59,324 nt of DNA, taken from the NCBI GenBank assembly GCA_003551705.1, contig PUNJ01000053.1:1-59324 (forward strand). The letters run 5' to 3'. The position numbers and the translations under genes are program-made. Positions 1 through 7,102 of the stretch are shown here, one piece after another; within the stretch, counting starts at the first letter, position 1, and every line of letters starts with the position of its first letter. The DNA comes from Chloroflexota bacterium. Lineage in GTDB: Bacteria; Chloroflexota; Dehalococcoidia; UBA2247; RBG-13-53-26. The notes below the pieces were generated by a model that ran no database searches, had not been told where the DNA came from, and worked only from the letters and a program-made list of their open reading frames with translations.

Positions 1-40
1 GAGGCTGAGGTCGTGGGTTCGAGACCCACCAGGCGTGCCA
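1..40 (+). tRNA. 3' part of a tRNA gene, isotype not resolved
   Basis: The 3' half of a tRNA cut by the window edge. The T arm is a 5-bp stem (13-17 with 25-29) around TTCGAGA, followed by the 3' acceptor strand 30-36, discriminator G37 and an encoded CCA at 38-40. Only the last bases of the anticodon loop are inside, so the amino acid cannot be read. The next tRNA begins 3 bases later, so the two are probably cotranscribed. Confidence 0.8.
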
Positions 41-43
41 TGA

Positions 44-117
44 GGGCGATTAGCTCAGCGGTTTAGAGCGCCTGCCTTACACGCAGGAAGTCAGAGGTTC
101 AAATCCTCTATCGCCCA
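44..117 (+). tRNA. tRNA-Val (anticodon TAC)
   Basis: Full cloverleaf. Acceptor strands 44-50 and 110-116 pair perfectly, the D arm is GCTC/GAGC, and the anticodon stem CCTGC/GCAGG encloses the loop CTTACAC with anticodon TAC, which reads valine GUA/GUG codons. The T arm is AGAGG-TTCAAAT-CCTCT. Discriminator A at 117 is followed by TTT, so CCA is not encoded, unlike in the tRNA just upstream. Confidence 0.96.
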
Positions 118-358
118 TTTTTCCTTCCCTGATTGGTATTGCTGCTTCCCACCACCTCCCAGGTCACATTTTCAGATGATACTGTTCTGGGCAGGGGGCA
201 AGCCAATGCCGCCATCACAAAAGGAGTAGCCCCGGACGTCATCTGGATTGCGATGTACGGTGGGGGCAACGACAGGCCTAGGGCGCAACACCCAGAGCAG
301 AAGCGCCAGCTCCGCCGTTTGCGATCACAAACGAAAACACTCCCAAGATCGCGCCACC

Positions 359-2062
359 TCAAAGTCCGCTACGTATTATAGAGACCACCAGCCCCAGTCC
401 CAGCAGTGCGGAGATCACGAAACCGGCTATGCCTATAACCGGAACTCCCGCCACAAACGGTGGCAGGTTCGCCAGAACAACCAGCGAGGACCCCAGCAAT
501 ACTCCCGCCAGAATGATGGCCAAGGCTATCCGGTTCGATAACCGGTCCATCGTTCTACGCATGGGCTCCAGCCCGCTGTGCTCGAATTCCACCTTGAGCC
601 GCCCTTCCTTGATCTGGCGAAGGACATCCGCAGTCTCATACGGCAAGTCTTTCAGCATTGCCGCAAAATCGAGGGCGGACTCACCCATTTCCCTGGCCTG
701 GCCCAAGGGGCCGGCATGCCGCCGGAAAATACTGTTCATGTAGGGTCTTACGGAGTCGATCATATTGAAGTCGGGGTACAGCCGGCGAGCCACGTCCTCT
801 ATGGTAGCCACACCCTTAGCCAGCCATACCAGGTTGGACTTGAAACGGAGATCATGAGTCTGAATAAGTTGTCGCAGATCATTGACTACGTCACCCAAAT
901 GCAGCGATTCAAGCTTCATATGCGCATATTGCTCTATCAGGACAGCGATGTCCGCCTCAAGGTCCTCCATGCACACAGTGCCGCCGGTCTCCGTAATCTC
1001 GAGTACGGCCTTGGCCGTGCCCTGTGTATCCTTCATCAAGGTCTTGTAGGCCAGCTTGACCAGGCTGTCCCTCTCCCGGTCCGACAGCCTCCCTACCATG
1101 CCGAAGTCAAGGAGGCACATTACGTTACCGGGCAGGACGAATATGTTGCCGGGGTGCGGATCAGCGTGGAAAAAGCCATGCTCGAAGATGGACTTCATGG
1201 CAACATCGACACCGCTAGTGGCGATCCGGCGCAGGTCATAGCCTCCGGCCCGCAGCTTGTCTATGTCTGATATATTTATTCCGTCCATGTATTCCATGAC
1301 CAGAAGGCGGCGGGAGCACATGTCTTCGTATACTTCGGGCACGTGCAGGTAAGACACGCCGGCAAAATTGGCGGCGAAGCGGCGCATGTTGATGGCCTCT
1401 GTTCTGAAGTTAAGCTCCCTTCTGATGTTGGTTGCGAACTCACTCACCAAGGCCTCCAGGTTCATCAATCGGGCCTGCTCTGTGTGGCGCTCGAAGGCGC
1501 CCGCCAGGGACATCATTATCTCGATGTCGGCTTCGATGACATCCTTGATACCGGGCCTCTGCACCTTGACGGCCACCATCGCCCCATCCTTGAGGGTAGC
1601 TTTATGTACCTGTGATAGCGAAGCAGCGGCGATGGGGATATCGTCGAAGGAGGCGAATACATCATCGATATTACGGGCGAGTTCCACCTCGATAATCTCC
1701 CTCGCGGTGGCGCTGGGCATATGTTTGGCCCGGCTCTGCAGGTTCTCCAGTTCGGCAATGATGTCGGGAGGGACGAGATCGGGACGCGTGCTCAGAAACT
1801 GGCCGACCTTCACAAACGTTGGCCCAAGCTCCTCCAGGGCCAGGCGGATTCTCTGTGCCTGGGTCCTCTGCTCTTTCTCGTCCACACCATGGGACTGCGC
1901 AGTCTTGCGTGACAGCTTCTCCCAGAACTTCATCTCGCCGAGGAGTTGGCCGAACCCATATTTTGCCAGCACCTGGATCACCTGGTGGTAGCGCTGGATG
2001 TTGCGGTAACGAGTGCGGTTAGAGACAAAACTTCGGAATGCGCTGCTTATGCTGGAAGACAT
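359..2062 (-). CDS. UbiB/ABC1 (AarF) family atypical protein kinase
   Basis: A 567-residue member of the UbiB/ADCK family, membrane-associated atypical kinases linked to isoprenoid lipid and quinone biology. Visible motifs: the family KxGQ signature (KVGQ, residues 85-88), the Ala-rich nucleotide loop (AAAS, 145-148), the ATP lysine in AVKVQRPG (K166), the catalytic stretch HADPHPGN (299-306) and DFG (319-321). The C-terminus from about residue 505 has two hydrophobic segments, the usual membrane anchor. The ATG at 2062 lies 6 nt past a TATAAT box, with no room for an SD sequence, suggesting a leaderless transcript. It is divergent from the acyl-CoA dehydrogenase. The substrate cannot be told from sequence. 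Confidence 0.93.
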   Translation of the reverse strand: MSSSISSAFRSFVSNRTRYRNIQRYHQVIQVLAKYGFGQLLGEMKFWEKLSRKTAQSHGVDEKEQRTQAQRIRLALEELGPTFVKVGQFLSTRPDLVPPDIIAELENLQSRAKHMPSATAREIIEVELARNIDDVFASFDDIPIAAASLSQVHKATLKDGAMVAVKVQRPGIKDVIEADIEIMMSLAGAFERHTEQARLMNLEALVSEFATNIRRELNFRTEAINMRRFAANFAGVSYLHVPEVYEDMCSRRLLVMEYMDGINISDIDKLRAGGYDLRRIATSGVDVAMKSIFEHGFFHADPHPGNIFVLPGNVMCLLDFGMVGRLSDRERDSLVKLAYKTLMKDTQGTAKAVLEITETGGTVCMEDLEADIAVLIEQYAHMKLESLHLGDVVNDLRQLIQTHDLRFKSNLVWLAKGVATIEDVARRLYPDFNMIDSVRPYMNSIFRRHAGPLGQAREMGESALDFAAMLKDLPYETADVLRQIKEGRLKVEFEHSGLEPMRRTMDRLSNRIALAIILAGVLLGSSLVVLANLPPFVAGVPVIGIAGFVISALLGLGLVVSIIRSGL

Positions 2063-2067
2063 GGTAA

Positions 2068-2097
2068 ATTATAACAAACATAAAGGATACAAGTCAA
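2068..2097 (-). promoter_or_regulatory. sigma70-type promoter of the ubiB-like gene
   Basis: On the minus strand a -35 TTGACT (2092-2097) and a perfect -10 TATAAT (2068-2073) are 18 bp apart. Transcription would start at or within one base of the ATG at 2062, so the mRNA is predicted to be leaderless. Confidence 0.6.
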
Positions 2098-2220
2098 TAA
2101 TAATCGCTTGGGATATTAAGCCACTTGGCGTCCAGTGTCAGCCCCTTGAGACCAAGCGCTTATGCTGCAGCTTAGTTCTCCTTGGCGCCCGCCTGCGCCA
2201 CTTCCGTTCACATGCGATCC

Positions 2221-2250
2221 TTGACACACGATCCTGCCTGGGGGTAGACT
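2221..2250 (+). promoter_or_regulatory. sigma70-type promoter of the acyl-CoA dehydrogenase gene
   Basis: Consensus -35 TTGACA (2221-2226) and -10 TAGACT (2245-2250), spacer 18 bp. The predicted start near 2257 leaves a short leader with the SD AGGGGGAAGGA just before the ATG at 2284. Confidence 0.55.
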
Positions 2251-2283
2251 CAGACTGTACGCGACTATAGTCAGGGGGAAGGA

Positions 2284-3459
2284 ATGGACTTTCGGTTCGA
2301 CCAGGAAGCTGAGGATTTCCGGCAGGAAGTAAGAAAATTTATTGAACAGGAATTACCACCCGACTGGACGGGCACAGGACTCCTCCAGGAAGCCAAGGAC
2401 GGCCCCGAATGGGAATTCTCACGGGGCATGCTCCGGAAGCTCGGACAGAAAGGCTGGCATTCGCTCTCGTGGCCTAAGGAATACGGCGGCCAGGACTCCG
2501 TAACCAAGCAATTCATCCTCAGCGATGAAATGTACTACGCCGAATTGCCCGGCGTCGACCTCCAAGGCGCTCTCATGTGTGCTCCCACCCTGATTGAATA
2601 CGGCACCGAACAGCAGAGGAAGGAACACCTGACCAAAATCGCCGCAGGCGAGGCGGTATGGTGCCAGGGCTTTAGCGAACCCGGCGCAGGTTCCGACCTG
2701 GCGGCCGTAGCTACACGGGCTGTAGAGAAAGACGGCGACTTCATCCTCGACGGCCAAAAGGTCTGGAGTACCGGAGCCCATCGTGCCGACTGGACTTTCG
2801 TCCTGGCGAGGACCAACCCCGAAGCCCCCAAGAACAAGGGCATCAGTTTTTTCCTGGTGGACCTCAAGTCCCCCGGCATAACAGTTCGCTATCTTCCGAA
2901 CATCGTCGGCACTTATTGCGAAATATTTCTTGACGGCGTGCGCGTACCAAAGGAAAACATGGTCGGCAAGATAAATGAAGGCTGGAAGGTAACTGGCGCT
3001 GTGCTCGGCTACGAGCGCTCCGGCATCCATCGCATCGCGGCCGCTCGCCGAAACTTGACCCGTCTCATTGAATTCGCCAGAGAAACCAAGCGCAACGGCA
3101 AACCACTTTTTCAAGATCCCCTGGTCCGCTGCCGGCTCACCAACCTAATTGTCGAGAGTGAGGCTGTCAGACTTCTAGCCCATAGAATAGTCTGGATGCA
3201 GAGCACCGGTCAGTCCGTGGACCACCAGGCCTCCATGTCCAGGGTCGCAGGAGCCGAGTTCCAGCAGCATGTCGCTGAGGCCGCCATGCAGCTTCTCAAC
3301 CAGTACGGGCCGCTCGAAGAGGACTGCCACCAGGCCCCATTGAAAGGCTTCTTCTTGCGCCAGTACCTTTATGCCATGGCTTCTACAGTAGGTGCCGGCA
3401 CTGCTGAAGTGCAACGCAATATCATCGCCCTGCGCGGTCTGGGACTGCCCAGAGGATAG
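2284..3459 (+). CDS. acyl-CoA dehydrogenase family protein
   Basis: 391 residues, the usual length of FAD-dependent acyl-CoA dehydrogenases, which introduce an alpha,beta double bond in acyl-CoA and pass electrons to ETF. The N-terminal helical domain is followed by the FAD/substrate signature GFSEPGAGSDLA (about 129-140), the beta domain and the C-terminal helical bundle ending in GTAEVQRNIIALRGLGLPRG. In most family members a catalytic Glu sits just before GT(A/S)E(V/I)QRN. Here that position reads VGAG, so catalysis may use the Glu in the LGYERSG segment, as in the isovaleryl-CoA type. It is closest in style to FadE26/FadE34-like enzymes; the substrate is unknown. SD GGGGGAAGGA precedes the ATG. 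Monocistronic, between its own promoter and a terminator. Confidence 0.92.
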   Translation: MDFRFDQEAEDFRQEVRKFIEQELPPDWTGTGLLQEAKDGPEWEFSRGMLRKLGQKGWHSLSWPKEYGGQDSVTKQFILSDEMYYAELPGVDLQGALMCAPTLIEYGTEQQRKEHLTKIAAGEAVWCQGFSEPGAGSDLAAVATRAVEKDGDFILDGQKVWSTGAHRADWTFVLARTNPEAPKNKGISFFLVDLKSPGITVRYLPNIVGTYCEIFLDGVRVPKENMVGKINEGWKVTGAVLGYERSGIHRIAAARRNLTRLIEFARETKRNGKPLFQDPLVRCRLTNLIVESEAVRLLAHRIVWMQSTGQSVDHQASMSRVAGAEFQQHVAEAAMQLLNQYGPLEEDCHQAPLKGFFLRQYLYAMASTVGAGTAEVQRNIIALRGLGLPRG

Positions 3460-3475
3460 ATGGGACTGAGCCTTG

Positions 3476-3514
3476 AGGGGCCTGGAAGAACCAGGCCCCT
3501 TTCTTCTTTTTCTT
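3476..3514 (+). terminator. intrinsic terminator after the acyl-CoA dehydrogenase
   Basis: A perfect 10-bp stem, AGGGGCCTGG (3476-3485) with CCAGGCCCCT (3491-3500), encloses loop AAGAA and is followed by the T-rich tract TTCTTCTTTTTCTT. Confidence 0.9.
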
Positions 3515-3641
3515 CCCAAGCTTGCCCAGATTACACAATGCATTTCTTCCTTGGGTCGGGCTACAGGCACCGCACCGCTTTGTGCCAGGTTCGTAATATC
3601 TAACTATGCCCATGCCTGCTGGTTATTGTCGGATTGCTGCC

Positions 3642-3671
3642 TTGATCACAGGCGCCCCGTTAACGTAAAAT
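3642..3671 (+). promoter_or_regulatory. putative promoter of the methionine salvage cluster
   Basis: TTGATC (3642-3647) and TAAAAT (3666-3671) are separated by 18 bp, 43 nt before the mtnA ATG. The box quality is moderate. It is supported by position after the terminator and by the shared 18-bp spacing. Confidence 0.4.
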
Positions 3672-3713
3672 TCTTAGGTGTCTTTCGTCAATCAATAGTG
3701 AACGGAAAGAGGT

Positions 3714-4790
3714 ATGGAAGTCGTTAAGTGGACCGAGGGCAAAATCAGAATACTCGACCAGACGCGACTTCCTGCGGATGAGGTCTATCTCGATCTATCC
3801 ACGTATCAGGAAGTAGGCGCGGCCATAAAGGAAATGAAGGTCAGGGGGGCTCCAATCATAGGCATAGTAGCTGCCTACGGGCTCGCCCTCGGTGCCTTCG
3901 GACTGTCTACAAACAGGCAACAGGAGTTCGTTGACGGAGTGATTGACATTGCCAGGTCGCTACTGGCCACCCGCCCGACAGCAGTAAATCTTTTTCAGGC
4001 GATAGAGAGGATGACAGCGGTCTTACACAACGGTCCTGATCCGGAACTCGTAAGGCAGGCCCTCCTCGAGGAAGCCCGTCAAATACACAAGGACGAAGAA
4101 GATAACACCGTTATCATATCCAACCTCGGCGCGGAGCTTATCGAGGACGGCTACACCATACTCACCCATTGCAATGCCGGAGCTCTCGCCACGTCTGGGG
4201 ACCATGGTACCGCCCTTGGCGCGATCAAGGCTGCCCACCTGAAGGGGAAGCAGATCAAGGTCTTTGCAAATGAGACACGGCCACTATTACAAGGTTCGCG
4301 CTTGACCGCCTGGGAACTCCTTCGGGCAGGCATAGATACCACGCTGATTACCGACTCCATGGCTGGACATTTCATGAGCCAGAGCGCCATCGATTGCGTG
4401 GTGGTTGGTGCAGACAGAATTGCGGCCAATGGCGATGTCGCCAACAAAATAGGCACTTACTCGCTTGCGGTTTTGGCCAGAGCAAACCGAGTTCCTTTCT
4501 ACGTGGCAGCCCCAACCACAACTATTGATATGTCGACCAGGTCAGGCAAGCTCATTCCCATAGAGTACCGCAGCCCTGACGAGGTCACGCTCTTCCATGG
4601 AGTACAGACGGCCCCGGAGGATATCAAGGCAGCGAATCCCGCTTTTGACGTGACTCCCAACAGATACGTCACTGCTATCATTACCGAAAAAGGAATCGCC
4701 AGAAGGCCTTACCGGCAATCGCTCAGCCAGCTCAGACCGGCAAGACCGCTCAGCGTCGAAGCGCAAATAGAAGGAGGTCCACGTGGCTGA
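3714..4790 (+). CDS. mtnA: S-methyl-5-thioribose-1-phosphate isomerase
   Basis: 358 residues. Converts methylthioribose-1-phosphate to methylthioribulose-1-phosphate in salvage of the methylthio group and ribose of methylthioadenosine. The eIF2B-alpha-like fold signatures are intact: VRGAPIIG (43-50), the catalytic Cys in THCNAGALAT (C153), NETRPLLQGSRLTAWEL (from 186) and the catalytic Asp in GADRIAANGD (D234). The Cys/Asp pair argues for MtnA rather than a ribose-1,5-bisphosphate isomerase or a true eIF2B subunit, although a dual role on 5-deoxyribose-1-phosphate is possible. SD AAAGAGGT precedes the ATG. It overlaps mtnP by 8 bases, so translation is probably coupled. The downstream enzymes mtnB/C/D are not in the window. 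Confidence 0.95.
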   Translation: MEVVKWTEGKIRILDQTRLPADEVYLDLSTYQEVGAAIKEMKVRGAPIIGIVAAYGLALGAFGLSTNRQQEFVDGVIDIARSLLATRPTAVNLFQAIERMTAVLHNGPDPELVRQALLEEARQIHKDEEDNTVIISNLGAELIEDGYTILTHCNAGALATSGDHGTALGAIKAAHLKGKQIKVFANETRPLLQGSRLTAWELLRAGIDTTLITDSMAGHFMSQSAIDCVVVGADRIAANGDVANKIGTYSLAVLARANRVPFYVAAPTTTIDMSTRSGKLIPIEYRSPDEVTLFHGVQTAPEDIKAANPAFDVTPNRYVTAIITEKGIARRPYRQSLSQLRPARPLSVEAQIEGGPRG

Positions 4791-5643
4791 GGCAAAGGTA
4801 GGAATCATAGGAGGTACCAACCTCTACCAGATGGAAGGTCTGACCAACCTGAAGGAGGTACGGGTGGAAACCCCCTTCGGCAACCCCAGCGACGCCATCA
4901 CCCTGGGTGATTTGGCGAGCGTCAGAACAGCCTTCTTGCCCAGGCACGGCAGAGGCCACCCCATCAGCCCCGGCGAGTTGCCTGCCAGGGCCAACATCTA
5001 TGCCCTCAAGTCGCTGGGAGTCGAATGTATCATTGCGGTCGGGTCCTGCGGCAGTCTGCGAGAGGATGTTCACCCCCTGGACCTGCTGATACCCGATCAA
5101 CTTATAGACCTCACCAAGGGGCGTCATTCGACATTCTTTGGCGACGGGATCGTTGCCCATGTGGGCTTCTCTGACCCCTTCTGTAGCTCGCTTTCCGACG
5201 TCCTGTATCACACAGCCGTCGAAGCAGGGGCCACCGTCCATAAGGGTGGCACCTTCGTCGTCATGGAGGGACCGCAGTTTTCCAGCAAAGCCGAGTCCAA
5301 CGTCTACAGGAGTTGGGGGGCCAGCATTATAGGCATGACCGCCTTGCCCGAAGCCAAGCTGGCGCGGGAAGCGGAGATCTGCTATGCCACGCTGGCCCTT
5401 GTCACCGACTATGACTGCTGGCACGAGTCAGGCGAGATCGTGACTGTAGAGATGCTCATCGCCAATTCCAACCGAAACGCTGACATGGCCAAGAAGATAA
5501 TTGAGATGGCGGTCCCCAGGGTGTCTCAACGGCAATGCGCGTGCTCCAATGCCCTTGAGAATGCCATCCTGACAGCACCTGAGTTCATTCCGGCCATGCA
5601 AAAGAAGAAATTGGAGCTTCTGATTAAGAAATATGTCAAGTAA
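4783..5643 (+). CDS. mtnP: S-methyl-5'-thioadenosine phosphorylase (first copy)
   Basis: 286 residues, PNP/MTAP phosphorylase family. Splits methylthioadenosine with phosphate into adenine and methylthioribose-1-phosphate, the substrate of MtnA. Phosphate/ribose motifs are FLPRHGRGH, the loop AVGSCGSLRE, and VVMEGPQFSSKAES. TDYDCW carries the two Asp residues that select the 6-amino purine, so adenine rather than hypoxanthine is expected. GTG start with an excellent SD (AAGGAGGT, 4 nt spacing); it begins inside the mtnA stop region. A second copy lies at 7103-7966 with clear differences in the active-site loops, so one of the two may act on another 5'-deoxynucleoside. Confidence 0.94.
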   Translation: MAEAKVGIIGGTNLYQMEGLTNLKEVRVETPFGNPSDAITLGDLASVRTAFLPRHGRGHPISPGELPARANIYALKSLGVECIIAVGSCGSLREDVHPLDLLIPDQLIDLTKGRHSTFFGDGIVAHVGFSDPFCSSLSDVLYHTAVEAGATVHKGGTFVVMEGPQFSSKAESNVYRSWGASIIGMTALPEAKLAREAEICYATLALVTDYDCWHESGEIVTVEMLIANSNRNADMAKKIIEMAVPRVSQRQCACSNALENAILTAPEFIPAMQKKKLELLIKKYVK

Positions 5644-6688
5644 CATGCAAAGAGCCTCGGAGTCTAGATTCAACTGTCTGCCCACGATGATCGGCAGCAT
5701 GCCGCATACCGATGTCCAGGAGGCTTGGCGGACAGTGATGCGTTACCTTCCGGACATCCCTGCATGGCCCCAGTTGCCCAAACGGTCTTTCCTGGAGAAC
5801 ATGTATGTCCAATCCAGCCAGGGATTGCCGGGCGTGGCGATAGACGTGGTCCATGAGCGCATCCAGGTGGACCGCATTTCACCGGCGTTCGATCGATCCC
5901 TGGAGGCGCTCTATCTGGCCTATGAGGAGGGCGACTTCTCCAACTGCGGCATAACAGAAGAATATGCAACAGGACTTCACGAGATTCCGCACCTGGAGAC
6001 ACGTCCAAACCAGGCCCTCAAAGGGCAGATCACGGGGCCCATCAGCATGGGCCTGTCCATTACCGACGGTTCCCGTTTCATCATCTACGATGATGAACTG
6101 GCGGAAGCGCTGGCCAAGTCCCTGCACCTGAAGGCAGCCTGGATGGAGAATTTCCTCAGACATCAGGCAAGAAAAACCATCGTCTTCTTGGACGAACCCT
6201 ATTTGACCTCGCTGGGGACCTCCTTCGTTGCCTTGTCCGCAGATAAGGTGACCTCACTCATGACACGAACACTGTCGGGTATCAGCGGCCTTAAGGGATT
6301 GCACTGCTGTGGAAATGCCGACTGGTCCATGCTCCTCGGCTGGCCCCTGGATATTCTCAGCTTCGATACTTACAATTACGTGGACGCCCTCGGCCTCTAC
6401 CAGATTCAGACCGTCGACTTCCTCAATAGAGGCGGCGCTATTGCCTGGGGCATAGTGCCGAATGACGACGAAGCCGCCGTCAAGGAGAGTGTATCGTCTC
6501 TTAAGGACCGCCTTGAGGAAGCCATGGCGCCGTTGACCAGACATGGAATACCTTTCAAACAAGTCGTGGAGCAGTCACTGTTGACACCGTCCTGCGGGCT
6601 GGCTTCCCTGTCAATCGATGCGGCAGACAGGGTCCTCGAACTGCTTTCCGGACTATCTGCGTTTATGAGGAGGCTTTATGTCACCTAG
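5633..6688 (+). CDS. MetE C-terminal-like (UROD/MetE superfamily) methyltransferase, possible core methionine synthase
   Basis: 351 residues, about half of classical MetE: a single TIM-barrel matching the catalytic C-terminal half. Seen: GSMPHTD near the N-terminus, KGQITGPISMGLSI (130-143), FLDEPYL (185-191), HCCGN (224-228), LSFDTYN (242-248), AWGIVPND (271-278) and TPSCGL (318-323). H224, C226 and C321 match the His-x-Cys and C-terminal Cys zinc ligands of MetE, and D245 stands where MetE has a Glu ligand. Established knowledge: short core-MetE proteins make methionine from homocysteine using methyl-corrinoid proteins instead of methyl-folate. Inference: this protein does so, or another zinc-thiolate methyl transfer. 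The ATG at 5633 overlaps the mtnP stop; M5 at 5645 is an alternative start. Confidence 0.8.
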   Translation: MSSNMQRASESRFNCLPTMIGSMPHTDVQEAWRTVMRYLPDIPAWPQLPKRSFLENMYVQSSQGLPGVAIDVVHERIQVDRISPAFDRSLEALYLAYEEGDFSNCGITEEYATGLHEIPHLETRPNQALKGQITGPISMGLSITDGSRFIIYDDELAEALAKSLHLKAAWMENFLRHQARKTIVFLDEPYLTSLGTSFVALSADKVTSLMTRTLSGISGLKGLHCCGNADWSMLLGWPLDILSFDTYNYVDALGLYQIQTVDFLNRGGAIAWGIVPNDDEAAVKESVSSLKDRLEEAMAPLTRHGIPFKQVVEQSLLTPSCGLASLSIDAADRVLELLSGLSAFMRRLYVT

Positions 6689-6893
6689 TCAGGACAGGAG
6701 AGAGTGCTCTATATCGGAAAACAAATCGAGATGCACCTGCACCTACGAACCTTGCAGTCGCAAGGGACGTTGTTGCGAATGCATATCTTATCATCATGCC
6801 AAAAGACAGGTTCCGGGCTGCCTGTTTCCTACCGAGTTCGAAAAGACCTATGACCGCTCCGTGGCCAACTTCATTCGTTCACAAAACGGATGA
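6678..6893 (+). CDS. small Cys-rich protein, DUF6485-like
   Basis: 71 residues with eight cysteines (10, 19, 21, 26, 32, 33, 35, 48). The core CTCTYEPCSRKGRCCECI, followed by PGC and EKTYDRS, resembles the DUF6485 family of small proteins found mostly in anaerobes. The pattern suggests a metal (Zn or Fe-S) site, but the function is unknown. It overlaps the MetE-like gene by 11 bases and has an SD (GAGGAGG) in the upstream coding end, so it is probably coupled. Position in a methionine cluster hints at a role with the methyltransferase, for example metal or corrinoid handling; that is inference only. Confidence 0.8.
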   Translation: MSPSQDRRECSISENKSRCTCTYEPCSRKGRCCECISYHHAKRQVPGCLFPTEFEKTYDRSVANFIRSQNG

Positions 6894-6913
6894 ACTCTTT
6901 ATAGGAGGTACGT

Positions 6914-7012
6914 ATGAACAAGAGAAAGAACGTAGCCGTCAGAAAACACAGGCGAACAATCAAGAAACTGAAGGAACGCAGGAAGGCACTGGCTGCCGCC
7001 CGCGCAGAATAG
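6914..7012 (+). CDS. 32-residue highly basic protein
   Basis: The ATG at 6914 sits behind a near-perfect SD (ATAGGAGGT, spacing 4). The frame runs to TAG at 7010-7012 and encodes 32 residues, about half Lys, Arg or His, beginning MNKRKNVAVRKHRR and ending in an Ala-rich helix-like tail. Size and charge resemble tiny ribosome-associated proteins such as the AURKAIP1/COX24-domain group, but I cannot assign a family. It lies 20 bases after the DUF6485-like gene and 90 bases before the second mtnP, in the same direction, so it is probably part of the transcript. Easily missed by length cut-offs. Confidence 0.65.
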   Translation: MNKRKNVAVRKHRRTIKKLKERRKALAAARAE

Positions 7013-7102
7013 AGTTTTGAATCCAAAGCGCAAACGCCGGCGACACCATGAGGCGAGTTTGCTTAATCAACTCACCTTCGGCCGGCAAGAGAGAAGGTCC
7101 GT

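Noticed and set aside
133-381. Open frame after tRNA-Val on the plus strand (and a mirrored minus-strand one)
   Set aside because: No SD and no recognisable domain; overlaps the end of the UbiB-like gene. Treated as chance frames in a 240-bp gap.
578-1270. 230-codon plus-strand frame opposite the UbiB-like gene
   Set aside because: Antisense to a gene with complete kinase motifs; no family features.
2419-3114. 231-codon minus-strand frame opposite the acyl-CoA dehydrogenase
   Set aside because: Shadow of a well supported gene.
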